Part shown: positions 1 to 13,000 of the stretch, in pieces
How the letters are laid out: every line of letters starts with the position of its first letter
How positions within the stretch are numbered: position 1 is the stretch's first letter
Origin: Salvelinus alpinus
Lineage: Eukaryota > Chordata > Actinopteri > Salmoniformes > Salmonidae
Assembly (NCBI RefSeq): GCF_045679555.1
Contig: NC_092094.1
Span: forward strand, 12,471,612 to 12,535,611
Reading direction: 5' to 3'
DNA: 64,000 bases
The notes under the pieces: model-generated
The model's input: the letters and a program-made list of their open reading frames with translations, nothing else
What the model was told of the DNA's origin: nothing
The model's database searches: none
Position numbers and translations under genes: made by a program

Positions 1-1762
<1,762 letters not shown>

Positions 1763-3367
1763 CTTCTCTCCCTAGCTCAGGCCTCTCTACCTGCTTCAAC
1801 ATGTCCACCATCCTCCTTGTACCCAGGAAAGGCAAAGTAACTGAACTCACTTCCGTCATAATGAAGTGCTTCGAGAGGCTAGTCAAAGACCATGTCACCT
1901 CCTCCCTCCTGACACCCTTGACCCTCTACAATTCGCCTAACGCCCTGACAGATCCACGGACGATGCAATCGCCATTGCACTGCACACTGCTCTTACCCAC
2001 CTGGACAGAAGGAATGCATATGTGAGGATGCTGTTCATCGACAACAGCTCAGCCTTCAATACCATAGTGTCCTATCAGCTCATTACAAAGCTCACTGCCC
2101 TAGGTCTGAACTCCTCCCTATGCCACCGGGTCCTGGATTTCCTGACGGGCCGACCCTCAGGTGGTGAAGTTAGGCAACATTACCTCCTCGACACTGATCC
2201 TCAACACAGGGACCCCACAAGGATGCGTCCTCAGTCCCCTCCTGTATTCCCTGTGCCCTCACACAGTTCCAACTCCCTCATTAGTTTGCTGATGACACAA
2301 CAGTAGAAGGCCTGATCACCAACAATGACGAGACAGCCTACAGGGAGGAGGTAGGCACTCTGACGTTGTGGTACCAGGTAAACAACCTCTCTCACAATGT
2401 TAGCAAATCAAAGGAGCTGATTGTGGACTTCAGGAGGAACCAGGCTTGACACATCCCCATCCTCGTCAACAGGGCTGCAGTTGAGACGGTCAATAATTTC
2501 AAATTCCTCGCCGTACACTTCTCAGAGAAGCTGAAATGGTCTAGCCACAAGGACACCGTAGTGAAGAAGGCATGACAGCGACTCTTCAACCTCAAGATGC
2601 TGAATAAATTTGGCCTGTCCTAGAGGGCCCCTCACAGTGTTCTAAAGGAGCACCATCGAGAGCATACTGTCAGGCTGTATCGCGCCATGGACCGCAAGGC
2701 TCTTCAGAGGGGGACACGTGCAGCCAAACGCACCATTGGGTGCACACTTCCTACACTACAGAACACCTACAACAACAGGTGTCACAGGAAGCCCAAGAAG
2801 ATCATCAGGGACCCTAGCCACCCAAGCCATGCCCTGTTCTCCCCGCTTCAGTCACTCAGACGCAGGCAGTACAGGAGCATCATGGCAAAAAACTGAAAGA
2901 CTGGCCAATAGTTTCTACCTTCAGACCACCAGGCTGCTGAATAGCCACCACTAGTCAGCTATCTGCTCCCCCCTCTCCCCTGCCGCTCCCCCTATGGACA
3001 CCCCCACACCCCCTCAACAGACACTTACCTTACCTGATTCATCCCCTATGGACCCCCCCTCAATATACTTTTACTCATTCATCACTGTTGCAGTTGATAA
3101 TATGTATATTATAGATTTTTTAAATAATAATTTGTACTCTTTTTATTTCACTATTTATTAATCACTGCCACAGTTGTTATTATTATACAGTGTTATTTCT
3201 ATTGTTGTTTTTTATTACCATTTTCATTATTTTATTTCACTTGGAGCATGTTGGAGCATGTTGGAGCATGTTGGAGCATGTTGGAGCTCAGAGCCTAAGA
3301 GTTTCACTGTAACCTACAATCACACCTGAAACCCTGTTCATATGACTATTAAACAATCTGAATCTGA
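1763..3367 (+). mobile_element. LINE B inserted in LINE A (degenerate RT)
   Basis: A second, different non-LTR retrotransposon fragment in the same orientation. Translation pieces at 1801-2025 and 2022-2306 give RT motifs (SVIMKCFERLV, then [10 protein letters not shown]), and an ADDTT-type catalytic motif follows near 2287. Later pieces to about 2955 match the C-terminal region that follows RT in jockey/L2/Rex-like elements. The 3' UTR is AT-rich and contains four tandem TTGGAGCATG units at 3241-3285, and the fragment ends in a CTGAAT repeat. Multiple stops and frameshifts make it a pseudogene. Boundaries are accurate to about 10 bp, set where LINE A homology stops and resumes. Confidence 0.8.
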
Positions 3368-3834
3368 ATAATAACTAAGCCCTCAACTACAGAGAGGTGA
3401 ACCTGGAGAAAATTATCCTCAGCCAGCTGGTACAGGGACTCTGTTCACAAACACAAACAGACAACACAGAGACCCAAGACAGCAACACAATTAGACCCAA
3501 CCAAATCATGAGAAAACAAAAACATAATTACTTGAAGCATTGTAAAGAATCAACAAAAAAACTGAGCAAACTGGAATGTTATTTGGCCCTAAGCAGAGAG
3601 TACACAGAGGCAGAATACCAGACCACTGTGACTGACCCAAAATTAAGGAAAGCTTTGACTATGTACAGACTCAGTGAGCATGGCCTTGATATTGATAGAG
3701 GATGCCATTGGCAGACCTGGCTCTCAAGAGAAGACAAGCTATGAGAGAGAGACAGATTCAATCAGATCAGAGACAGAGACAGAGAGAGATCAGATCAGAT
3801 CAGAGAGAGAGAGAGGCCTCCTGCCAAATGTATG
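3368..3834 (+). mobile_element. LINE A, segment 2: ORF C-terminal region
   Basis: LINE A resumes in the same orientation after LINE B. The open frame 3397-3744 encodes the region following RT, with a TVTDPKLRKALTMYRLSEH stretch typical of this salmonid LINE. It is interrupted after 3834 by an LTR element with a 5-bp target duplication. A short GAGA/CAGA-rich stretch lies at 3750-3815. Confidence 0.8.
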
Positions 3835-4839
3835 TGTCACGTGATGACGCTGGAGAGACGAAGCAGGTACGGGGAGTCACACATTTAATAAGGAACGGAC
3901 ATGGAACGAGACAGGAACAGCATCAGCATACAGGAAAACAAAGACAAAAAACAATCAATGCATCAGCAGGGAACAGAGCAGGGAAACTGACAAATATAGG
4001 GGAGGTAATAAACAGATGATAAGTCCGGTGGGTACTGTCACGTCTGCTCCCGCTCTCCCCCCCCCCGGCACTTGAGGGCGCCAGGCTGCCCTGCATCACG
4101 CATTCCTGCCATCAATTACGCACACCTGCCTTCCCTCTTGGGGCGCCACCTGGCGTCCCACCTGGGCGAACCGGCCTAGACATGGGCGCTAGGCAAGCCG
4201 GTTGGGGAGTGGGAGCCCAACGAACCGGCAGGAGAGTGAGAGCCTGGAGAGCCGGCTGAGGCATGGAAGCCAGACAATCTGACTGAGGCAAGATGCCTGT
4301 TGATCCTGCTGCAGCGAGGGAGCCTGATGATCCGGTGGAGAGTGACGTGGGATGGAAAGCCGCCGAGCCAACCGAGGCAAGGAAACCTCTCGAAGCCAGC
4401 CAGGGCGTGAAAGCCCAACGAGCTGGCTAGGCACCCCCAGTTCCATCGGTGGCGACCCAGAGCCGATGCCACCATACAAACTGGAACGCCAGTACTCCCC
4501 GATGCTTCGTGTGTTGGCTTCTGCATTCTGTCACATATCATGACGCTGGAGAGACGAAGCAGGTACGGGGAGTCAAACATTTAATAAGGAACGGACATGT
4601 AACGAGACAGGAACAGCGTCAGCATACAAGAAAACAAAGACAAAAACAATCAATGCATCAGCAGGGAACAGAGCAGGGAAACTGACAAATATAGGGGAGG
4701 TAATAAACAGATGATAAGGGAGTCCAGGTGAGTCCAATATTGCTGAAGTGCGTGACAAGGGAATGCAGGTGTGCGTAATTGACGGCAGGAATGCGTGATG
4801 CAGGGCAGCGGGGAGGGAAGAGCAGGAGCAGACGTGACA
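3835..4839 (-). mobile_element. Small non-autonomous LTR element, rearranged, TSD GTATG
   Basis: The element begins TGTCAC at 3835 and ends TGACA at 4839. GTATG flanks both sides (3830-3834 and 4840-4844), a perfect 5-bp target duplication. A complete reverse-oriented LTR is at 4529-4839 (about 311 bp). A partial copy of the same LTR is at 3835-4023, followed at 4036-4135 by a short forward-oriented copy of the other LTR end, so the left side is an inverted, rearranged LTR. The roughly 390-bp interior (4136-4528) has loose GAGCC/GGAAGCC-type repeats and no gag or pol, so mobility must have depended on proteins from another element. Confidence 0.8.
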
Positions 4840-5335
4840 GTATGACCATAATAGAGCTGCACTGAGCTGCACTTCCTAGCCTCATGCCAAATGTATAACC
4901 ATATTAGAGACACATATTTTCCTCAGATTACACAGATCCACAAAGAATTTGTAAACAAACCCGATTTTGATAAACTCCCATAACTACTGAGTGAAATACC
5001 AGTGTGCCATCACAGCAGCAATATTTGTGACCTGTTGCCACAAGAAAAGAGCAACCAGTGAAGAACAAACTCCATTGTAAATACAACCTATATTTATTTT
5101 TATTTATTTTCCCTTTTGTTCTTTAACCATTTGCACATCGTTACAACACTTTATATATACATAATATGATATTTGTAATGTCTTTATTCATATGGAACTT
5201 CTGTGAGTGTAATGTTTACGGTTCATTTATATTGTTTATTTCACTTTTTTTATAATATCTACTTCACTTGCTTTGGCAATGTTAACGTATGTTTCCCATG
5301 CCAATAAAGCCCCTTGAATTTAATTGAATTGAATT
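4840..5335 (+). mobile_element. LINE A, segment 3: 3' end
   Basis: LINE A continues after the LTR element. A short duplication of the target region is visible, because TGCCAAATGTAT occurs at 3822 and again at 4885. The ORF end is followed by the 3' UTR, which has an AATAAAGCCC polyadenylation-like site near 5304 and a GAATT-type tail ending near 5335. This marks the original 3' end of the element that starts at about 500. Confidence 0.8.
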
Positions 5336-5830
5336 GAGAGAAAACAGAGAGAGGGAAGGAGGGAGGGAGGGATGTGTAAGTGACAGATGACTGCTGAGGC
5401 AAATGGTACCGAAGCATCTGCTCTCGGACCAACAGGCTCCGAGACAGCTTCTGCTCCCAAGCCATAAGTCTGCTAAATAGCCAAACTGCTAAATAGTCAA
5501 TTAATGGTACCCAAACTATTTGCACTGACTCTATCTTGCACTGACATTATACACACTCACTAGACTATATATCTAAACCATATAAACACTCACTCACACA
5601 CATTGACACTCCCACACAAACCCCACACATATTCACATACATGCATACTACATACGCACACAAACACACATAACACACACATGCAGATCGACACAACACA
5701 AACACAGATACATAAACATTTACACACGCACACATGTACACTCATCATATGCTGCTGCTACATGGTCTTTATTTTACAACTATTGTTATCTACCCTGATG
5801 CCTAGTCACTTTACCCTGCCTTCATGTACA
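5336..5830 (+). mobile_element. LINE C 3' region, part 1
   Basis: After a GA/GGGA-rich spacer, from about 5395, the sequence matches the C-terminal and 3' UTR region of a very common salmonid LINE (GCTAAATAG steps, a CA-rich stretch at 5590-5740, then GATGCCTAGTCACTTTACCC). It stops at the TA dinucleotide 5831-5832, where a Tc1 element is inserted, and resumes at 7256. Confidence 0.75.
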
Positions 5831-5832
5831 TA

Positions 5833-7255
5833 CAATGCCTTGCAAAAGGAGCTCTACAAACAGATCAGGGTTGGGTTATAAAAAATATCATCCCTATCAT
5901 TAAACATCCCACGGAGCACCATTAAATCCAATATTAAAAAATGGAAAGAATATGACACCACAACAAACCTGCCAAGAAGGGCCACCCACCAAACCTCACA
6001 GACCAGGCAAGAAGGACATTAATCGGAGAGGCAACAAAGAGACCAAAGATAACCCTGAAGGAGTTGCAAAGCTCCACAGAGGAGATTGGAGTATCTGTCC
6101 ATAAGACCACTTTAAGCCGTACACTCCACAGAGCTGGGCTTTACTGAAGTGTGGCCAGAAAAAAGCCATTGTTTAGAGAAAAGAATAAGCAAACACGTTT
6201 GGTGTTTGCCAAAAAGCATGTAGGAGACTCCCCAAACATATGGAAGAAGGTACTCTGGTCAGATGAGTCTAAAATTGAGCTTTTTGGCCATCATGGGCGC
6301 AAACCCAACACCTCCCATCACCCTGAGAACACCATCCCCACAGTGAAGCATGGTGGTGGCAGCATCATGCTGTGGGGATGTTTTTCATCGGCAGGGACTG
6401 GGAAACTGGTCACAATTGAAGGAATGATGGATGGTGCTAAATACAGGGAAATTCTTGAGGGAAACCTGTTTCAATCTTCCAGAGATTTGAGACTGGGACG
6501 GAGGTCCACCTTCCAGCAGGACAATGACTCTAAGCATACTGCTAAAGCAACACTTGAGTGGTTTAAGGGGAAACATTTAAATGTCTTGGAATGGCCTAGT
6601 CAAAGCCCAGACCTCAATCCAATTGAGAATCTGTGGTATGACTTAAAGATTGCTGTACATCAGCGGAACCCATCCATCTTGAAGGAGCTGGAGCAGTTTT
6701 GCCTTGAAGAATGGGCAAAAATCCAAGTGGCTAGATGTGCCAAGCTTATAGAGACATACCCCCACAGAGACTTGCAGCTGTAATTGCTGCAAGAGGTGGC
6801 TCTACAAAGTATTGAATTTGGGGAGGTAAATAGTTATGTACGCTCAAGTTTTCCGTTTTTTTGTCTTAATTCTTGTTTGTTTCACAAAAAAAAATATTTT
6901 GCATCATCAAAGTGGTAAATCAAATGATACAAACCCCCCAAAATTGTATTTTAATTCCAGGTTGTAAGGCAACAAAATAGGAAAAATGCCAAGGTGGGTT
7001 AAAGCCACTGTCCCTCAACCCACTACTCCTCTTCCATATTTAAACATGCTCCTGTAATCACTGTCTTTATTTTGGGGTATAAGGGGTTGGTTTTTGCATG
7101 GCTGAGTCCCAAATGATAACCTATTCCATAACAGCTCATTTGTCATGACGTCATAACTAGGATTTTTAATTTAAAACAATCAATTTTAATTCCAGGTTGT
7201 AAGGCAACAAAATAGGTAAAATGCCAAGGGGGTGAATACTTTCGCAAAGCCACTG
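5833..7255 (+). mobile_element. Tc1-like transposon 1, in LINE C, TA target
   Basis: The element starts CAATGCCTTGC at 5833 and ends CACTG at 7255. It is flanked by TA at 5831-5832 and 7256-7257, and the flanks rejoin the LINE C 3' UTR. The left inverted repeat is mostly deleted. On the right, the subterminal stretch containing GGTTGTAAGGCAACAAAATA occurs twice (about 6958 and 7195), so the right end was internally duplicated. The transposase is broken, so the element is dead. Confidence 0.88.
6002..6838 (+). pseudogene. Tc1 transposase pseudogene (element 1)
   Basis: Tc1/mariner DDE transposase remnant that would bind the element's inverted repeats and cut and paste it at TA sites. The N-terminal DNA-binding part reads from about 6010 and hits an in-frame TGA at 6145-6147. 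The 6151-6783 frame then carries the catalytic domain: first Asp in WSDES, second Asp in QQDND, and Glu in NPIENLW. A few residues are missing after ELFGHH relative to the family, and a frameshift near 6760 displaces the C-terminus, which continues in another frame to about 6838. At least one stop, one small deletion and one frameshift make it non-functional. Confidence 0.88.
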
Positions 7256-7421
7256 TATCTACCTCAAATACCTTATTATTATCTATCTCGATGCCTAGTC
7301 ACTTTACCCTACCTTTATGTAAATATCTACCTTAAATGCCTTATTATTATCTATCCTGATGCCTAGTCACTTTACCCTGCCTTCATCTACATATCTACCT
7401 CAAATACCTCGTACCTCTGCA
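7256..7421 (+). mobile_element. LINE C 3' UTR, part 2, with a local tandem duplication
   Basis: LINE C resumes after the Tc1 element. The unit from TATCTACCT through CCCTGCC is duplicated: GATGCCTAGTCACTTTACCC occurs near 7290 and again near 7360. It leads directly into the minisatellite that starts at about 7422. Confidence 0.75.
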
Positions 7422-8762
7422 CATTGATCTGGTACTGGTACTCCCTTGTATATAGCTCCACATTGATCTGGTACTGGTACTCCCTGTATATAGCTCTATA
7501 TTGATCTGGTACTGGTATTCCCTGTATATAGCTCCATATTGATCTGGTACTGGTACTGCCTGTATATAGCTCCACATTGATCTGGTACTGGTACTTCCTG
7601 TATAGCTCCACATTGATCTGGTACTGGTACTCCCTGAATATAGCTCCAGATTGATCTGGTACTCCCTGTATATAGCTCCACATTGATCTGGTACTCCCTG
7701 TATATAGCTCCACATTGATCTGGTACTGCCTGTATATAGCTCCACATCGATCTGGTACGGGTACTTCCTGTATAGCTCCACATTGATCTGGTACTGGTAC
7801 TCCCTGTATATAGCTCCACATTGATCTGGTACTCCCTGTATATAGCTCTATATTGATCTGGTACTGGTACTCCCTGTATATAGCTCCATATTGATCTGGT
7901 ACTGGTACTCCCTGTATATAGCTCCACATTGATCTGGTACTCCCTGTATATAGCTCCACATTGATCTGGTACTCCCTGTATATAGCTCCACATTGATCTG
8001 GTACTGGTACTCCCTGTATATAGCTCCACATTGATCTGGTACTGTTACTCCCTGTATATAGCTCCACATTGATCTGGTACTCCCTGTATATAGCTCCAGA
8101 TTGATCTGGTACTCCCTGTATATAGCTCCACATTGATCTGGTACTCCCTGTATATAGCTCCACATTGATCTGGTACTGGTACTCCCTGTATATAGCTCCA
8201 CATTGATCTGGTACTGGTACTCCCTGTATATAGCTCCACATTGATCTGGTACTCCCTGTATATAGCTCCACATTGATCTGGTACTGGTACTCCCTGTATA
8301 TAGCTCCACATTGATCTGGTACTGGTACTCCCTGTATATAGCTCCACATTGATCTGGTACTCCCTGTATATAGCTCCACATTGATCTGGTACTCCCTGTA
8401 TATAGCTCCACATTGATCTGGTACTCCCTGTATATAGCTCCACATTGATCTGGTACTCCCTGTATATAGCTCCACATTGATCTGGTACTCCCTGTATATA
8501 GCTCCACATTGATCTGGTACTCCCTGTATATAGCTCCACATTGATCTGGTACTCCCTGTATATAGCTCCACATTGATCTGGTACTCCCTGTATATAGCTC
8601 CACATTGATCTGGTACTCCCTGTATATAGCTCCACATTGATCTGGTACTCCCTGTATATAGCTCCACATTGATCTGGTACTCCCTGTATATAGCTCCACA
8701 TTGATCTGGTACTCCCTGTATATAGCTCCACATTGATCTGGTACTCCCTGTATATAGCTCCA
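7422..8762. repeat. 32/38-bp minisatellite grown from LINE C 3' UTR
   Basis: About 40 tandem copies of a 32-bp unit with core GGTACTCCCTGTATATAG followed by CTCCACATTGATCT. Copies toward the left often carry an extra 6-bp CTGGTA step (38 bp). Copies toward the right (8350-8760) are almost all the uniform 32-bp form, so the array appears to have expanded most recently there. The flanks are LINE C 3' UTR, and the unit is a normally single-copy piece of it. Because 32 and 38 leave remainder 2 on division by 3, the minus strand is open in every frame and gives long artificial ORFs up to 458 codons. Confidence 0.95.
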
Positions 8763-8925
8763 ATCTTGTGTATTTGATTTTATTCCTCTTCTGTTACTAT
8801 TTTATTTATATGTTTTAACTCTGCATTGTTGGTTAAGGGCTCGTATGCAAGTATTTCATGGTAAAGTCTACAGCAGTTGTATTCGGCGGATGGACAAAAA
8901 ACATTTGATTTGATTTGAGGTTGGT
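8763..8925 (+). mobile_element. LINE C 3' tail
   Basis: End of LINE C after the minisatellite: CTGCATTGTTGGTTAAGGGC, then a stretch ending TTTGATTTGATTTGA near 8917, which is the TTTGATT microsatellite-like tail of this salmonid LINE. Confidence 0.8.
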
Positions 8926-9931
<1,006 letters not shown>

Positions 9932-10003
9932 CTGCGTGTGGATTTTGGCGATCTGCTTCTCGTTCACATTGGGCTGTTGATAGACCCGGCTCTTGTAACG
10001 GAA
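9932..10003 (-). CDS. shank1: SHANK third coding exon (SPN to ankyrin linker)
   Basis: A 72-bp, 24-codon phase-0 exon between acceptor TTTGCAG and donor GTGAGA. It encodes FRYKSRVYQQ...EKQIAKIHTQ, matching the F/RYK-RVY...EKQ-AKLHTK segment just before the SHANK ankyrin repeats. It is too short to show up as an ORF. The expected next exon, starting the ankyrin repeats, was not found between 1 and 9931. Confidence 0.85.
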
Positions 10004-13000
10004 CTGCAAATGGAAGAAGAAAAGTTCCTGCAACACTTTACTTAAAGCCCAAAAATTATAATACATTATGATGTAGTGTAAGCCTTGTCATGACTTCTGT
10101 CACGACGTAGCCCTTTTGGGTGTATATCGTGGCTCCCCCCTCTCTCACTTTCTCTCCCACATCAGGTTTTACAACGGTCATAAATTCCTGGTAGAAACTC
10201 TCAGTATGGCGGGAGAGAACCTATGGAGAACAAAGGCATTCTCCTTGCCAAAACTCCTAATCCCCAAAATGGGAGAATTAAACAATATTTATATTTTTGA
10301 GAATGTGGGAATTGTCCGTGGACACTTAAGGGACAGTCATGTCGAGTGTGTTTCATTTGGTGATCTCATGAAGGACAGGAAACACATATTACTGTGTATT
10401 TGGTTGTGTACACTTCTCAACTATGAGGTTTACATCTAAATAGTGTGGAATGTACGTACAACTCTACCAAATGACAAGAGCAGAGAACGTGGAGATCATT
10501 CCCACGTTGAAATGGCAAAGCCATCTACAAACTAAAGAACAATTATTCAGACTGCAGCTGTTTAAATACTTTAGTCTTGTAAAAGCATCCGATCTAAGAA
10601 CATTTCCATCCAGCAGACAGACCGGCAATCGCTGAGAGGGACAACAAAGGCAGACACTCGTAAATATGTTAATTACAATTTATTTTCGAATGAGCGGTTG
10701 TTCATGTTCAAAGTATTAGCCATTTCTATGAGTGTAGTAATCCTCTATGAGTTTCCCGCTCTTGGTCCCTATCCCCTTCTCTTTGTCTACCAAGCCGTCA
10801 TATCGGTTTCGTCCGCTAGGGGATTTTTCTTTGTATCATGTAGTAACCAATGTATGAACTATTTGTGTGTGTTTATGTAATTTTGTTATTGATTAAGTTA
10901 GTTAGTAAATAAATAATTAAGCCAATTTGTATATCGCTGATTCATGATTCTATGCTAGGGTTCGTGTAGATATCCAAGGGTTTGCGATGTTCAGTAATGA
11001 GACTGATGAGGTCAAATTCATTAATAAGCGACTGTTTTGAGTTATATTTGGGAAATTGAAACTCTATAAACAACATGTTCCCGTGGTGCCCCGACTTCCT
11101 AGTTAATTCAAGTTACATGATTAGTTTAATCGCGTAATTAAATTACACATAGAGAATTGATTTGATAATATACAGTCTTCACATTTAATGATAGTCAACG
11201 ACACGGCACTTCTAGTCATCTCCCAATGATCCTGATTAAACAACCAGTCACAACCAACTCATCTGGCAGCACTGCTAATGATGATCTATATATTTAATAC
11301 TAAGTAAGGTGTACCACTACCGGAGAAGATCGCCCAGGCAGCCGTAATTAAAACTTCAGTCAAGTACTAGCGATACCAGGGGACCCCCCTGACTGAGGAG
11401 ATATAGAACAAAGAACAGAGCCAGGGAGAGCCAAGAGGGAGTTTCCAGCTATGCTGCCTCATCACAATTCAGCTGAGCTGTTTGGAAAACAAAGACTTGT
11501 TATTGTGATGCAGTCCCTTGATCATTCATTAAGTGGCTGAATTCTTCCAGATGAGATTCTTTGATAATGATCAAACAGGAGAATTGCTTCTGTAGGATGG
11601 GGTGGGCTACAGCAGCCCAGGGTGGTATACAACAGCCCTGGGTGGTATACGGCACCCCTGGGTGGGCTACAGCAGCCCTGGGTGGTATACATCAGCATGT
11701 CAAATGAAGTAGACAGGGCCTGCACACACAATCCACAGCAACGTCGTGCTAGCCTAATAAGGTATGTTTTGGAGCAATCAGTAACGTATGTTTGACAATA
11801 CAGGAGGGAGGACTGGACCTGCGTGATGGAGTAGTACTGGAGAAATGAAGTAGGGCATGCGATGCACAAACGATTGCTCCACCACATACTTTATAGGCTA
11901 GTATAACATTTTGAGCCAAGAATGCCTCTCTGTGACGTGACGAAGATCCACTCTTGGATCAAAATGTGCTAGTCTGACGAAGGTACTGTGTGTTGTGGAG
12001 AAATCAGTGATTTGAGCATACAGACTTATGGAGCAGAACTGTTACTGCACCACCGGGGATCACTTTGCTGGTGGTGGGTGGGGGAGTCTGAGGGTTAGGG
12101 TTAAGGTACGGTGGGTTAGGGTTAGGGTTAGGGTTAGGGTACGGTGGGTTAGGGTTAGGGTACGGTGGGTTAGGGTTAGTGCTGGACCTGGTGGATGGAG
12201 AACTGAATGGTTCCTGTACCTCCAGAGTGGGGATCCCCTTAGTGTTGGTGGGAGTGGGGTAGTCTTTAAGGGGACACTCCTCATCCAGGAAGCCGGACTC
12301 TCGGCCCTCAACAGCAGGCTGGAAGAGGCCGTAGTTCAGCACGTCCCTCAAAGTCTGGGTCAGTGTACACAGGATCTGCTGCTTAGCAACCCACACTGTG
12401 GCCTCGGGCTTAAACCTCATACACTTCTGCTCCAAAACACACACACAATCAGGGATAGCCAAAAATGTCAAAATACCATGAAGATGAATGTATCAAAATA
12501 ATCTTGTATTCTGTAAAGTATTTAATCAAAATACATGCATTTTGTATTTAAAATAAAAAATGACATTTGCAAGTAGACAACCTGAATAGCAACAATGTTC
12601 TCAGTACCGGTTACAAAAATGCCTGTAATATGTTGTTGTTTATCTACTTTAGTTGAGCAAGTCACTCTGGATAAGAGTGTCTGCTAAATGATCAACATGT
12701 AAATGTATATGTGAAAATTAACAAACCAAAATTAACTGCAAAGCACAATGGGTATTATTATTGGCCTTGTTTCAGGGCAGAGCTCATTAGAATAATACTC
12801 AGCATGCTTTGCAATTGTTTGTTTTTACATTTACATTTTACTCATTTAGCAGACATTCTTATCCAGAGCGACTTACAATTAGTGCATTCATCTCACAACC
12901 GTATCAAGTACATTATTTATCAACATTTTTACATATATATTTATATTTTGTTCATTTAGCAGACGCTCTATCATGCCATAAGTGCTATCAGACTTCTGAT

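Noticed and set aside
7422..8762. CRISPR-like array
   Set aside because: Units are directly adjacent with no unique spacers, and the window is vertebrate. The same holds for the arrays at 24378, 26440, 34248, 55515 and 57861.
7387..8763. 458-codon minus-strand ORF with MELYTGSTRSMW-type repeats
   Set aside because: It is the translation of a 32-bp minisatellite that is open in all minus frames; overlapping ORFs in other frames show the same words.
12028..12501. Plus-strand 157-codon ORF with RVRVRW repeats
   Set aside because: It is the antisense of the SHANK exon at 12220-12426 plus the telomere-like repeat.
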